Shown piece after piece: positions 44,317 to 53,491 of a stretch of 64,000 nucleotides of DNA. This DNA is from Microbacterium sp. SORGH_AS_1204. GTDB lineage: Bacteria; Actinomycetota; Actinomycetes; Actinomycetales; Microbacteriaceae. Positions within the stretch are counted from its first letter, which is position 1; every line of letters begins with the position of its first letter. The notes below the pieces were generated by a model. That model saw only the letters and a program-made list of their open reading frames with translations, made no database searches and was not told the DNA's origin. The stretch covers positions 2,480,001 to 2,544,000 of the forward strand of contig NZ_JAUTBD010000001.1 in the NCBI RefSeq assembly GCF_030818935.1. Reading direction: 5' to 3'. The position numbers and the translations under genes were made by a program.

Positions 44317-44428
44317 CGGGCGGGAGTCGCTCGCGCACGGGTGACGGCTGCGAATCCGCACTTCGGCCCTGGAGTCTCGGCGGCTTCCTCCCCGACTGTC
44401 GCTGCGTGCAACAGGCTCGGTGCGCGGC

Positions 44429-45040
44429 TCAGCCGAAGAGCTTCCGCCGCTTCTTCTTCGACGGGATGCTCTTCTGCAGGTAGACCACGCCCAGCCAGCG
44501 GCCGAACTTGAACCCGACACGCCCCATGCGGCCGACCTCGGTGAAGCCGAGCTTCTCGTGCAGGGCGATCGACGCGTCGGCGCCCTTGTCGCTGATGGCG
44601 GCGACCATCTCGCGGATCCCCAATTCCTGGCACGCCTCGATGAGGGCCTCGAGCAGCGCGCGCCCGAGGCCTTTGCCCGCTGCGGCCTGGCCGAGGTAGA
44701 TGGAGTTCTCGACGGTGTAGCGGTACGCCGACTTCGACTGCCACGGCTGCACGAGGGCGTATCCCAGGATCTGTCCGCTCGGGGACTGCGCCACCAGGAA
44801 CGGCAGCTTGAGCTTCTCGAGCGTGGCGAATTTGTCACGCCATTTGGCGAGCGTCCACGCCTTCTCGTCGAACGTCACGACGGAGTTGCGGACGTAATAG
44901 TTGTAGATCTCCCGGATGTCGGGGATGTCCGCCGCCGTCGCCGGGCGGATCTCGTACGAGAACGGCCGCTCCGGCTCGGGCGCGCGGCGCAGATGCGCGG
45001 GCAGCCGCCGACGACTCTTCTCGTACTCCTCTTCCAGCAC
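44429..45040 (-). CDS. GNAT N-acetyltransferase (phosphinothricin acetyltransferase-like)
   Basis: 203 aa. Acetyl-CoA loop QAAAGKGLGRALLEAL preceded by VENSIYLG, and IRPATAADIPDIREIYNYYV, the PAT/bar-like opening; GFTEVGRMGRVGFKFGRWLGVVYLQK is the typical end. Substrate likely an amino acid or analogue. C-terminus strongly basic (SKKKRRKLFG). Lies downstream of the ung terminator. Confidence 0.88.
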   Translation of the reverse strand: MLEEEYEKSRRRLPAHLRRAPEPERPFSYEIRPATAADIPDIREIYNYYVRNSVVTFDEKAWTLAKWRDKFATLEKLKLPFLVAQSPSGQILGYALVQPWQSKSAYRYTVENSIYLGQAAAGKGLGRALLEALIEACQELGIREMVAAISDKGADASIALHEKLGFTEVGRMGRVGFKFGRWLGVVYLQKSIPSKKKRRKLFG

Positions 45041-45059
45041 CCCGCCAGCCTACGGGCGT

Positions 45060-45103
45060 CGCGGTTTCCGGCGTGTGTCGGTCCGCCTCGACACGAAACC
45101 GCG
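45060..45103 (-). terminator. hairpin after ung
   Basis: CGCGGTTTC / GAAACCGCG outer arms with inner GTGTCG / CGACAC pairing, 10 nt downstream of the ung stop. Confidence 0.6.
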
Positions 45104-45113
45104 TCCCGAGGGA

Positions 45114-45800
45114 TCAGGCCGGCAGCCGCCAGTCCACGGCATTCGCACCCTGCTGCTCGAGAAGAGCGTTGACGCGCGAGAACGGCTTCGACCCGAAGAA
45201 TCCGCGGCTCGCGGACAGCGGCGACGGGTGCGGAGACGAGACGACAGCCGTCTGCCCCAGCAACGGAGCGAGGTTCATGGCATCGCGGCCCCACAGCACC
45301 GCCACCAGCGGCGCATCTCGGGCGACGAGGCACCGGATCGCGTGCTCGGTGACGCGTTCCCATCCCCAGCCGCGGTGGGATGCCGGTGCGCCCGGGGCGA
45401 CCGTGAGAACCCTGTTGAGCAGCATGACACCCTGAGCAGCCCACGCCGACAGGTCTCCGTGCGCCACGGGCGTGATTGCGAGATCGTCGGAGAGCTCCCG
45501 ATAGATGTTCGCGAGGCTGCGCGGCACGGGCCGCACGTGCGGATCGACCGCGAACGACAGTCCGATCGGGTGACCGGGGGTCGGATACGGATCCTGGCCG
45601 ACGATCAGTACGCGCACGGCGTCGAGCGGGGTGCGAAAGGCACGCAGCACCAGCTCCCCGGCGGGCAGGTACGGTTTCCCCTCCTGCCGCAGACGCTCAC
45701 CGATCGCGGCGATGTCGTCGGCGACGGGCGCCAGCGGCGTCACCCACGTGGGGTGGATGAGCCCGGCCTCCGCGAGCTCGGCGAGAGACCTGGCCGTCAC
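45114..45800 (-). CDS. ung: uracil-DNA glycosylase
   Basis: 228 aa. Excises uracil from DNA. Water-activating motif [16 protein letters not shown] and the minor-groove loop [17 protein letters not shown] are intact; MLLNRVLTV follows the family pattern. The GTG overlaps the stop of the phosphoribosyltransferase (GTGA). A longer reading that joins it to that gene comes from the frameshift there. Confidence 0.96.
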   Translation of the reverse strand: MTARSLAELAEAGLIHPTWVTPLAPVADDIAAIGERLRQEGKPYLPAGELVLRAFRTPLDAVRVLIVGQDPYPTPGHPIGLSFAVDPHVRPVPRSLANIYRELSDDLAITPVAHGDLSAWAAQGVMLLNRVLTVAPGAPASHRGWGWERVTEHAIRCLVARDAPLVAVLWGRDAMNLAPLLGQTAVVSSPHPSPLSASRGFFGSKPFSRVNALLEQQGANAVDWRLPA

Positions 45801-46283
45801 GCCGCGTCTTCCTCGGCCACCGATCCTCGGTGCGACCACGGGAACTCGATCCAGAGCGTGGTGTTCTTCCACGAGTAGTCGGGCGTCACGACGGTGGTCG
45901 GCTTCGTGTAGATCACCGCGGAACGCGCCTCGGCGCCGTGCCGGTCGAGCAGCTTGACGGCCAGGTCGAGGGTGCAGACCGCTGTCGGCGACGTCGTCGA
46001 CGAGCAGCACACGGCGCCCCTCGAGGTACGACAGGTCCAGTGCGGGCGGCAGCACCTCCGGCGCGTCGAGCACCGTGCCCACACCGGTGTAGAACTCCAC
46101 GTTCAGCGCCCCGCAGTTCTTCACGCCGAGACCGTAGGCGATCGCGCCGCCCGGCAGCAGCCCGCCGCGGGCGATGGCGACGACCACCTCGGGGTGGAAC
46201 CCGTCGGCGACGATCGCGCGCGAGATGTCGCGCGTGGCGACTCCGAAATCGTCCCAGCTCAACCGCTCGCGCTCGTCCGTCAC
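45797..46283 (-). CDS. purine-type phosphoribosyltransferase, frameshifted in the read sequence
   Basis: With one base removed the protein is 161 aa: [20 protein letters not shown]..., PRPP-binding loop [11 protein letters not shown], and C-terminal [26 protein letters not shown], similar to xanthine/hypoxanthine-type phosphoribosyltransferases. The frame breaks after VADSGL: the minus strand reads CTGCACC where CTGACC is expected (extra base at about 45974). Without correction it would run into ung. Coupled to ung by GTGA overlap. Confidence 0.85.
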
Positions 46284-46415
46284 ACCGGATCCTCTCGTCG
46301 ACTGCTCTCACCCTAGGCGCTCCGGCGGGTGCCGCTGCGCCCGGGCACGACCGGGGCGTCGCGCCGCCGCGTCGCCGATCGCTTCGAGTCGGACACCCGT
46401 GGCGGGCGACCGACG

Positions 46416-47186
46416 TCAGCGCGTCGTCAAGGGCCCCCGCGCCAGCAGATGCTGCGCCGACTGCGCTACCGGGCGCATCGTCACCAGGTCGAGGTTGACG
46501 TGCCCGGGGGCGTCGAGAGCGTAGACGATGACGTCGGCCACGTCATCGGCCACCAACGGCGCTTCGACGCCCTCGTAGAGCTTGTCGGCGGCATCCTTGT
46601 CACCGCCCAGTCGATTGAGCGTGAACTCCTCCGTGCGCACCATGCCCGGTGCGATCTCGATCACGCGCAGCGGCTCACCGTTCAGCTCCTGTCGCAGCGC
46701 GTGCACGAGCATCGCCTCGCCCGCCTTCGCCGCGTTGTAGCCGCCACCACCGGGGTAGGCCGTCTGCGCGGCCGTCGAGGTGACGAACAGCAGGTCGGCG
46801 TGACCCGCGCCGTCGGCCGCTCGTCGCAGGCCCGGGAGAAGGGATGCCACCAGCCGCTGACCCGACAGGACGTTGACCTCGAACATCCAGCGCCAGTCTT
46901 CGGGGTCGCCGGCCTCGACGCGGTCGCTGCCGCGCGCACCACCCGCCACGTGGACGAGCGCATCGATGCCGCCGGTCTGGTCGAGCCAGCCGGCGAGGGC
47001 GGCGACGGCGTCGCCGTCGGTCAGGTCGGCGGCATAGGCCACCACGCCCGTCTCGGCCTCGAGCGCGGCGAGACGGTCGGCGCGCCGGGCGACGCCCACC
47101 ACGTCCCACCCGCGGGCGCGCAGCGCACGCGCCGTCGCCTCTCCGATACCCGAACTGGCCCCGGTCACCACTGCGCGTCGCGTCAT
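46416..47186 (-). CDS. short-chain dehydrogenase/reductase
   Basis: 256 aa. NAD(P) motif VVTGASSGIGEA, catalytic Ser in LFVTSTAAQTA, Tyr-Lys in YNAAKAGEA. Classical SDR with an Arg-rich second strand (GVARRADRL) favouring NADP. Leaderless: -10 TACCGT then GGATGCC then ATG. Substrate unknown. Confidence 0.9.
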   Translation of the reverse strand: MTRRAVVTGASSGIGEATARALRARGWDVVGVARRADRLAALEAETGVVAYAADLTDGDAVAALAGWLDQTGGIDALVHVAGGARGSDRVEAGDPEDWRWMFEVNVLSGQRLVASLLPGLRRAADGAGHADLLFVTSTAAQTAYPGGGGYNAAKAGEAMLVHALRQELNGEPLRVIEIAPGMVRTEEFTLNRLGGDKDAADKLYEGVEAPLVADDVADVIVYALDAPGHVNLDLVTMRPVAQSAQHLLARGPLTTR

Positions 47187-47193
47187 GGCATCC

Positions 47194-47199
47194 ACGGTA
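47194..47199 (-). promoter_or_regulatory. -10 hexamer TACCGT, then GGATGCC-ATG
   Basis: Exact TANNNT, 7-nt GGATGCC spacer, ATG of the SDR gene. Confidence 0.5.
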
Positions 47200-47359
47200 C
47201 TGCGCGCCCCCGACATCGGTCGGGCCGCGTGCGCACCACGCACGTGGAGCTCCCGCGAGGTTACGGCCCGTGTCCGGGGCGCTTGTCGGTGCCGGAGGGG
47301 GTGTCTACGCTCGCAGCAGGCCACGGCGACCGCCCGGCCACACGACCTGAGGAGCAGCC

Positions 47360-48682
47360 ATGTCGGCACCCGAGAACTGGCGTTTCGAGACCAAGCAGAT
47401 CCACACGGGCGCCCAGCCCGACCCGGTGACCAAGGCTCGTGCCACCCCGATCTACCAGACCACCTCGTACGTGTTCGACAACGCCACGCACGCCGCGAAC
47501 CTGTTCGCGCTCGCGGAGTTCGGCAACATCTACACGCGTATCCAGAACCCCACGCAGGACGTCGTCGAGCAGCGCGTCGCGGGCCTCGAGGGCGGCACCG
47601 GTGCCCTCCTCGTCGCCAGTGGACAGGCCGCCGAGACCTTCGCGGTGCTCAACATCGCCCAGGCGGGCGACCACATCGTCTCGTCGAGCTCGATCTACGG
47701 CGGCACGTACAACCTGTTCAAGTACACGCTCGCCAAGCTGGGCATCGAGACGACCTTCGTCGAGAACCAGGACGACCCCGAGGAATGGCGTGCGGCGGTC
47801 CGCCCGAACACGAAGCTCTTCTTCGCCGAGACGATCGGCAACCCGAAGATCAACGTCCTCGACATCCGCTCGGTCGCCGACGTCGCGCACGAGGCCGGTG
47901 TGCCGCTCATCGTCGACAATACGATCGCCACGCCTTACCTCATCCGGCCCTTCGAGCACGGCGCCGACATCATCGTGCACTCGGCGACGAAGTTCCTCGG
48001 CGGTCACGGAACCACGATCGGCGGCGTCATCGTCGACGGCGGTCGCTTCCCGTGGTCCGAGCACTCCGACCGCTTCCCCGGCCTCACCACGCCCGACCCC
48101 TCGTACCACGGCGCCGTGTACACCCAGGCGGTCGGCGACGGCCTCGCCTACATCATCAAGGCGCGTGTGCAGCTGCTGCGCGACCTCGGCGCATCGATCG
48201 CCCCGCAGAGCGCGTGGCAGCTCATCCAGGGCATCGAGACCCTGTCGCTGCGCGTCGAGCGGCACGTGCAGAACGCCCAGGAGATCGCGGAGTGGCTGGA
48301 GTCGCACCCCGACGTCGCCAGCGTGAACTACTCGGGCCTGCCCACCTCGCCCTGGTACGCCGCCGCCAACAACTACGCCCCCAAGGGTGTCGGCGCGGTG
48401 CTGTCGTTCGAGCTCAAGGGCGGCGTCGAAGCCGGTCGCGAGTTCGTGAACGCGCTGAGCCTGTTCAGCCACCTCGCCAACATCGGCGACGTGCGCTCCC
48501 TCGTGATCCACCCGGCCTCTACGACGCACTCGCAGCTCACGCCCGAGCAGCAGCTGACCGCCGGCGTGACGCCGGGCCTCGTGCGCCTGTCGGTGGGCCT
48601 CGAGAACATCGACGACCTCAAGGCCGACCTCGACCAGGCCCTCGCCGCCGCGCGCCGCCTGTCCGAGGCCTCGCGCGTCTGA
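47360..48682 (+). CDS. metY: O-acetylhomoserine sulfhydrylase
   Basis: 440 aa. PLP enzyme making homocysteine from O-acetylhomoserine and sulfide. PLP lysine in HSATKFLGGHG; ETKQIHTGAQPDPVTKARATPIYQTTSYVF is the family opening. GAGGAG precedes the ATG. Works with metX 1 kb downstream, which makes its substrate; an antisense SDR gene separates them. No SAM riboswitch seen in the 170-bp upstream region. Confidence 0.95.
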   Translation: MSAPENWRFETKQIHTGAQPDPVTKARATPIYQTTSYVFDNATHAANLFALAEFGNIYTRIQNPTQDVVEQRVAGLEGGTGALLVASGQAAETFAVLNIAQAGDHIVSSSSIYGGTYNLFKYTLAKLGIETTFVENQDDPEEWRAAVRPNTKLFFAETIGNPKINVLDIRSVADVAHEAGVPLIVDNTIATPYLIRPFEHGADIIVHSATKFLGGHGTTIGGVIVDGGRFPWSEHSDRFPGLTTPDPSYHGAVYTQAVGDGLAYIIKARVQLLRDLGASIAPQSAWQLIQGIETLSLRVERHVQNAQEIAEWLESHPDVASVNYSGLPTSPWYAAANNYAPKGVGAVLSFELKGGVEAGREFVNALSLFSHLANIGDVRSLVIHPASTTHSQLTPEQQLTAGVTPGLVRLSVGLENIDDLKADLDQALAAARRLSEASRV

Positions 48683-48695
48683 GTCTGTTCGAGAA

Positions 48696-48723
48696 CGCCC
48701 CGGTCCGCACGCGGATCGGGGCG
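48696..48723 (+). terminator. hairpin after metY
   Basis: CGCCCCGGTCCGC / GCGGATCGGGGCG, 13-bp stem with one mismatch and a very short loop, 13 nt after the metY stop. Confidence 0.65.
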
Positions 48724-48847
48724 CTCCCCTTCGCCGGGAGCGACCCGACCGCCGGGGCGGGAGGCGATTCGGGCACGGGAGAACGAACATAGGCTGCGGC
48801 ATCCTCCACTCCCCGAATCCCCTCCGCTCGAGGGCGTGGCCCGGCCG

Positions 48848-49547
48848 CTAGACCTTCTGACGCGGCCGGAGGCTGCCCAACCCGCCGTCGACGCCGATCA
48901 CCTGCCCGGTCATCCAGACGTTCTCGGGCGCGAGCAAGAACTCCACCGCCCGCGCCACATCGTCGGGCTCACCGAGCGCGCCCGAGCGGGTGCATCGCCT
49001 CGGACACCTTCCGCGACATGTCGGTCGCCGTCAGCTTCTCGGTCAGCCGCGTCTGCACCAGACCCGGGGCGACCGCGTTCACGCGCAGACCGTGCGCGGC
49101 ATAGCTCGCCGCGGCCGACAGCGTCAGCCCGATCACACCGGCTTTCGCCGCGGCGATGGCGTCGTGGTTCGACAGTCCCGCCAGCGCCGCCGCTGACGAC
49201 ACCAACACCACCGAGCCGCCTCCGCGCATGTGCGCCCCCGCAGCCCGCACCGCGGCGAACGCGGTGGTCAGCGACGCCGCGATGAGCCCGTCGTACTGCG
49301 CGCGCGAGGTCAGGTGCGCGGGCTTGAGCAGCATCGAGCCCGCGAACACCGCGATCCCGTCGAGCTCCCCCGCTTCGCCGACGACGCGGTCCACGGCATC
49401 GAAGTCGGTGGCATCCAGGGTGAAGTCCGGCTCGATGACCGAGGAGTCCCGCGCCGTGGTGACGACGCGGTGCCCCGCGTCGCGCAGTCGAGTCGCCGTC
49501 GCCCCGCCGATGTCACTCGAGGCCGCGATGAGGAGGAAGTTCGCCAT
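48848..49547 (-). CDS. short-chain dehydrogenase, frameshifted in the read sequence
   Basis: With one base removed 232 aa: [21 protein letters not shown] (NAD motif), Ser in [12 protein letters not shown], catalytic Tyr position reads [11 protein letters not shown] so Tyr is not conserved (Asp/Ala), and the end [15 protein letters not shown] ... [15 protein letters not shown]. The frame breaks at HPLGR: GGGCGCGCTCGG is read where GGGCGCCTCGG is expected (48977-48979). Antisense between metY and metX. Either base-call error or a decaying gene. Confidence 0.75.
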
Positions 49548-49630
49548 GCCGCGATTCTGATCACCCCGCCCGCGCCCAGGCGGGGGCTGGACAACGGCGT
49601 AACAGTGCGGACCGCCCCTGTCGCACCCGG

Positions 49631-49636
49631 AAGAAT
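49631..49636 (+). promoter_or_regulatory. possible -10 AAGAAT before GGATGCC-ATG (metX)
   Basis: AAGAAT, GGATGCC, ATG at 49644. One mismatch to TANNNT. Confidence 0.3.
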
Positions 49637-49643
49637 GGATGCC

Positions 49644-50849
49644 ATGGACTGGCAGATCTCCGAAGACACGGTGCCCTCGGCCCCGGTGACGGAGGCCGAC
49701 GCCCGGTCCCTCCTCGGCCGCCCACCGGCGACCGGCGCCTGGCGTGACGGCGACCCCGCGGGTGAGCGCCGCTTCGCCTCCTTCGGGTCGTTCGCGACCG
49801 AGAACGGCGAGTCCCTTCCGCACGTGCGTCTCGCCTACGAGACGTGGGGGGAGCTCTCCCCCGCCCGTGACAATGCGGTGCTCATCCTTCACGCCCTCAC
49901 CGGCGACAGCCACGTGCGCGGCGCCGCGGGTCCCGGGCATCCGACGGCAGGATGGTGGAGCGACCTCGTCGGCCCGGGGGCCGCCATCGACACCGACCGC
50001 TGGTACGTCGTCGCCCCCAACATGCTCGGCGGATGCCAGGGATCGACGGGACCGGCGAGCATCGCCCCCGACGGATACGAGTGGGCGTCGCGCTTCCCGT
50101 ACCTCACGATCCGCGACCAGGTCGCGGCGCAAGCGCTTCTGGCCGACGCGCTCGGCGTCGCGCAGTGGTACGCCGTCGTCGGGGGCTCGATGGGCGGTAT
50201 GCACGCTCTGGAATGGGCCGTGGGCCTGCCCGACCGCGTCGCCCGCGCGGCGATCCTCTCGGCCCCGCCCATCACGACCGCCGACCAGATCGCACTGAAC
50301 TCGGTGCAGCTCGATACCGTGCGCGTCGACCCGCGCTTCGCGGGAGGCGAGTATTACGACGCCGGTGACGGCGACGGCCCCCACCGCGGTCTCGCCCTCG
50401 CGCGCCGCATGGCGTTGCTCAACTACCGAAGCCCTACCGAGCTGAACCAGCGCTTCCAGCGGTCGTGGCAGTCGGGCGTGAGCCCCCTGGGCCGCGGGGG
50501 ACGCTTCGCCGTCGAGAGCTACCTCGACTTCCACGGCAACAAGTTCACCCGTCGTTTCGACGCCAACAGCTACCTCACCCTCGTCGAGGCGATGAACTCG
50601 CATGATGTCGGCCGCGATCGAGACGGCGTCGACGACGCACTCGCCCGCGTCACGGCCACCACGCTCGTGCTCGGCATCGACAGCGACCGGCTCTTCCCCA
50701 TCGATGGACAGCACCGCATCGCCCGTGGCATCCCGCACACGCTCGACGGCGACGAAGCCGTCGTCCTGGCCAGCGACTTCGGTCACGACGGCTTCCTCAT
50801 CGAGACCGCCGCGGTCGCCGCGCACCTGCGCCGGTTGTTCGCGGCCTGA
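49644..50849 (+). CDS. metX: homoserine O-acetyltransferase
   Basis: 401 aa. Alpha/beta-hydrolase-fold enzyme that acetylates homoserine with acetyl-CoA in methionine synthesis. Nucleophile elbow VVGGSMGGMHALEW (Ser), the NMLGGCQGSTGP loop, Asp in LGIDSDRLFP and His in FGHDGFL complete the triad. An ATG three codons upstream is in frame. Homoserine comes from hom at the left end of the window; the product goes to metY. Confidence 0.95.
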   Translation: MDWQISEDTVPSAPVTEADARSLLGRPPATGAWRDGDPAGERRFASFGSFATENGESLPHVRLAYETWGELSPARDNAVLILHALTGDSHVRGAAGPGHPTAGWWSDLVGPGAAIDTDRWYVVAPNMLGGCQGSTGPASIAPDGYEWASRFPYLTIRDQVAAQALLADALGVAQWYAVVGGSMGGMHALEWAVGLPDRVARAAILSAPPITTADQIALNSVQLDTVRVDPRFAGGEYYDAGDGDGPHRGLALARRMALLNYRSPTELNQRFQRSWQSGVSPLGRGGRFAVESYLDFHGNKFTRRFDANSYLTLVEAMNSHDVGRDRDGVDDALARVTATTLVLGIDSDRLFPIDGQHRIARGIPHTLDGDEAVVLASDFGHDGFLIETAAVAAHLRRLFAA

Positions 50850-50855
50850 GGCTCC

Positions 50856-50878
50856 GGATGCCGCGGGCTCCGGCATCC
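50856..50878. terminator. hairpin between metX and the MFS gene
   Basis: GGATGCCG / CGGCATCC, 8 bp, 7-nt loop, 6 nt after the metX stop, between converging genes. Confidence 0.5.
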
Positions 50879-50975
50879 ATCGCCCCCTGCCCCCTGTGCC
50901 GGCGGGCGCTCTCCTCGTCGGGGCTCGGCGGCACGGCTCGACGGCGCGACGGACAGCGGCCCCCGATCGGACGGG

Positions 50976-52223
50976 TCAGCCCTGGGTGGGGATCGATCCG
51001 GTGATGGCGGTCTGCGCGGCCTCGGCCGCCGGCATCCGGTGCGCGGGGTGCCGGCCGGTGCGGTCCTCGCGACGATACGAGACGACGGCCACGACGAGTC
51101 CGCCGAGGGCCAGCACCGCGCCGACCCAGGCGGGTGCCTCGAGTCCGAGGCCCAGCGCGATCCCGATGCCGCCGAGGAACGCACCGAGACTGTTGCCGAT
51201 GTTCAGGGCCGAGTGGTTCAGCGCCGCGGCAATCGACTGGTTGTCTTCGGCGACGTCCATCAGACGGGTCTGGATCGCCGGGCTCAGCGCCGCCCCGCAG
51301 AAGGCGACCAGGAACGCGAACAGCACGAGGCTCACGATCCACCCCGCCGTGACGGCGGCACCGACGGATGCCGCGGCGAGGGCGATCAGCCCCACGTAGA
51401 GCCAGAAGCGCAGGTCTTTGTCGGCGAGGGTGCCACCCACGACATTGCCGACCGTCATGCCGACGCCCATGAGCACGAGCACGAGCGAGACGGCCCACTC
51501 CGGCTGACCGGCCACGTCGGTGACCATGGGCGCGATGTAGCTGTACATCGCGAACAAGCCCCCGAAACCGATCGCGCCGATCCCGAGTGCGAACCACACC
51601 TGACCGATGCGAAACACGCGCAGCTCATCGGCCAGGCGTCGACCGGGCGAGCCGGGATGCTTCGGCACGAACAGGGCGATGCAGATCGTCGCGAGCACGA
51701 AGATGCCGGTGACGACGGCGAACGCCGCGCGCCAGCCCACCTGCTGGCCCAGTAGCGTCCCGAGCGGTACGCCGACGACGTTGGCGATCGTCAGTCCCGT
51801 GAGCACGAACGCGACGCCCTTCGCGCGGTTGCCGGGTCCGAGGGCGTCGGCCGCGACGAGTGCGCCGATGCCGAAATAGGCGCCGTGCGGGAGCCCGGCG
51901 AGGAAGCGGGATGCCGCGACGAGCTCGAAGGTGGGCGCGATGACCGTCAGCAGGGTGAAGAACGCCAACGCGGCGGCCAGCACGATCATCACGCGGTGTC
52001 GCGGAAAGCGCGCCACGGAGCCTGCGATCGTGGGCGCGCCGACGACGACGCCGAGGGCGTACAGCGAGATGAGCCAGCCGGCCTGGGCGATGGCGTCATC
52101 GGGCGAGGCGGCCCAGACGCCCGGAACGAGTTCACGAGCGATGTTGGGCAGCAGGCCCATCACCACGAACTCGGTCATGCCGATGCCGAAGCTGCCGATG
52201 GCGAGAGAAAGGAGCGCCCGCAT
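50976..52223 (-). CDS. MFS exporter (DHA1, AraJ/CmlR-like)
   Basis: 415 aa, twelve membrane helices. MRALLSLAIGSFGIGMTEFVVMGLLPNIA is the DHA1 drug/arabinose-efflux opening (FxIGxxEFxxMGLLP), with RFPRHRVMI after helix 2. Probably exports a drug or sugar. AGAGGT precedes this ATG; a longer frame is not needed. C-terminal tail is cytoplasmic. Confidence 0.9.
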   Translation of the reverse strand: MRALLSLAIGSFGIGMTEFVVMGLLPNIARELVPGVWAASPDDAIAQAGWLISLYALGVVVGAPTIAGSVARFPRHRVMIVLAAALAFFTLLTVIAPTFELVAASRFLAGLPHGAYFGIGALVAADALGPGNRAKGVAFVLTGLTIANVVGVPLGTLLGQQVGWRAAFAVVTGIFVLATICIALFVPKHPGSPGRRLADELRVFRIGQVWFALGIGAIGFGGLFAMYSYIAPMVTDVAGQPEWAVSLVLVLMGVGMTVGNVVGGTLADKDLRFWLYVGLIALAAASVGAAVTAGWIVSLVLFAFLVAFCGAALSPAIQTRLMDVAEDNQSIAAALNHSALNIGNSLGAFLGGIGIALGLGLEAPAWVGAVLALGGLVVAVVSYRREDRTGRHPAHRMPAAEAAQTAITGSIPTQG

Positions 52224-52452
52224 CGCCGCACCTCTCGAGGTCGTCGAAGAGGTCACGCACCGATCGTAGCGGGATCGGCACCAGAGGCCGAATCGTTTCG
52301 ACGCCTCTCGACCCGGTGACATCGGCGTGGTCCGAGTGTCGCGGTTCCTCCCCACCCGGCAACGTCGATGAGTTCTCCCCGACCCGCGACATCGGCGGAT
52401 TTCACCCGCTCCGAACGTGGCACTCTCTGACTCCTCGCCACACAATGAAGGG

Positions 52453-52854
52453 ATGCCGGAGATGACGGAACCACAGGTATGGGTGCTGATCGGAACGTTC
52501 GCCGCCGCCGTCCTGGGTGGGATGACGTTCAGCACGAACCTGATCATGGGCTCGCTCTCCAAAGTCATCACGGCGAACACCGACCGCCTGGAGTCTCGGA
52601 TCGACGCGCTGCGCTCCGAGACGATGTCGGAGTTCCAAGCGACGCGGTATCGAATCGACAGCGTCGAGAGCGGGCTGAACGCCAAGATCGACCGCGTCGA
52701 AGCCGGACTCACCGCCAAGATCGAGACCGTCGAAGCCCGCCTCACTTCCCAGATCGAGACCGTCGAGAGTCGGCTGCGCGGCGACATGGCCCGCATCGAT
52801 GCAGACGTCACGGCCATCGCGAAGCGCGTCTGGACAGAGCCACCCGCCACGTGA
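52453..52854 (+). CDS. small membrane-anchored hendecad coiled-coil protein
   Basis: 133 aa. One N-terminal membrane helix (VWVLIGTFAAAVLGGMTFSTNLI), then a coiled coil to the end. Residues about 72-128 are five 11-residue units: SGLNAKIDRVE, AGLTAKIETVE, ARLTSQIETVE, SRLRGDMARID, ADVTAIAKRVW, i.e. a right-handed hendecad pattern. An ATG three codons later is an alternative start. Function unknown; resembles membrane-tethered spacers. Confidence 0.7.
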   Translation: MPEMTEPQVWVLIGTFAAAVLGGMTFSTNLIMGSLSKVITANTDRLESRIDALRSETMSEFQATRYRIDSVESGLNAKIDRVEAGLTAKIETVEARLTSQIETVESRLRGDMARIDADVTAIAKRVWTEPPAT

Positions 52855-52955
52855 CGATGCGGCGCCGAGACGGTGCAGCAGTTGCCGGAGTGGTCGTCTC
52901 GGCCGGTCCGGAAACCCAGGGAGGCGAAGCGCGTGACGCCGAGGCCTGATGGGGC

Positions 52956-53282
52956 TCAGTCGGCCCGGCGCTCGAGGGCCTCTTCGAGTCGCTCGACCTT
53001 GCCGTCGATCTCGCCCGTGCGTCCCGGGCGGATGTCGGCCTTCAGCACCAGTGACACGCGCGATCCGTAGGGCAGGACGGCATCCGTCGCCGCCTTGACG
53101 ACGGCGAACACCTCGTCCCACTCCCCCTCGACCTCGGTGAACATCGAGGTTGTGCGGTGAGGCAGGCCCGAGGCCCGCACGACGGCGACCGCCGCGGCGA
53201 CCGCGTCATGGACCGATCCGTCGGGATTCTCTGCCGAGGCGGAACCGATGCCGGAAGGAGCGACCGAGAAAGCGATGAGCAT
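52956..53282 (-). CDS. MTH1187/YkoF-type thiamine-binding domain protein
   Basis: 108 aa, MLIAFSVAPSGIGSASAENPDG... The ferredoxin-like thiamine/HMP-binding fold: VAAAVAVVRASGLPHRTTSMFTEVEGEWDEVFAVVKAA and RVSLVLKADIRPGRTG. Such proteins bind thiamine or its pyrimidine and act as carriers. Leaderless promoter upstream. No thiamine genes are adjacent. Confidence 0.85.
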   Translation of the reverse strand: MLIAFSVAPSGIGSASAENPDGSVHDAVAAAVAVVRASGLPHRTTSMFTEVEGEWDEVFAVVKAATDAVLPYGSRVSLVLKADIRPGRTGEIDGKVERLEEALERRAD

Positions 53283-53288
53283 GCCACG

Positions 53289-53294
53289 AGACTA
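53289..53294 (-). promoter_or_regulatory. -10 hexamer TAGTCT, leaderless
   Basis: TAGTCT, 6 nt (CGTGGC), ATG of the thiamine-binding protein gene. Confidence 0.5.
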
Positions 53295-53362
53295 CGTGTC
53301 GCGCGTCGCCGCGCCGAGTGCAGTGGGTATCGGCGTCTCCCCGGCGCGTGGCAGCACGATCC

Positions 53363-53453
53363 CGCGCGCCACGATCTCCTGGGGCCGTGGCGGCGCGGCG
53401 AACGCCCGGCCAACCGCGCGCCACGATCTCCTGAGGCCGTGGCGGCGCGGCGA
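53363..53453. repeat. two 39-bp direct repeats, 52-bp period
   Basis: 53363-53401 and 53415-53453 share CGCGCGCCACGATCTCCTG and GGCCGTGGCGGCGCGG with one substitution between them. A looser third copy (CACGATCTCGCGCAGGCC, 53537) lies in the 3' part of the GT87 gene. The array lies past that gene's stop codon. Confidence 0.75.
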
Positions 53454-53491
53454 CCGCCCCGCCTGCCGGGGTGTGCGAGACACCCGCGAGG

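Noticed and set aside
47187-47359. SAM riboswitch upstream of metY.
   Set aside because: None of the conserved SAM-I junction sequences could be found in the 170-bp leader region.
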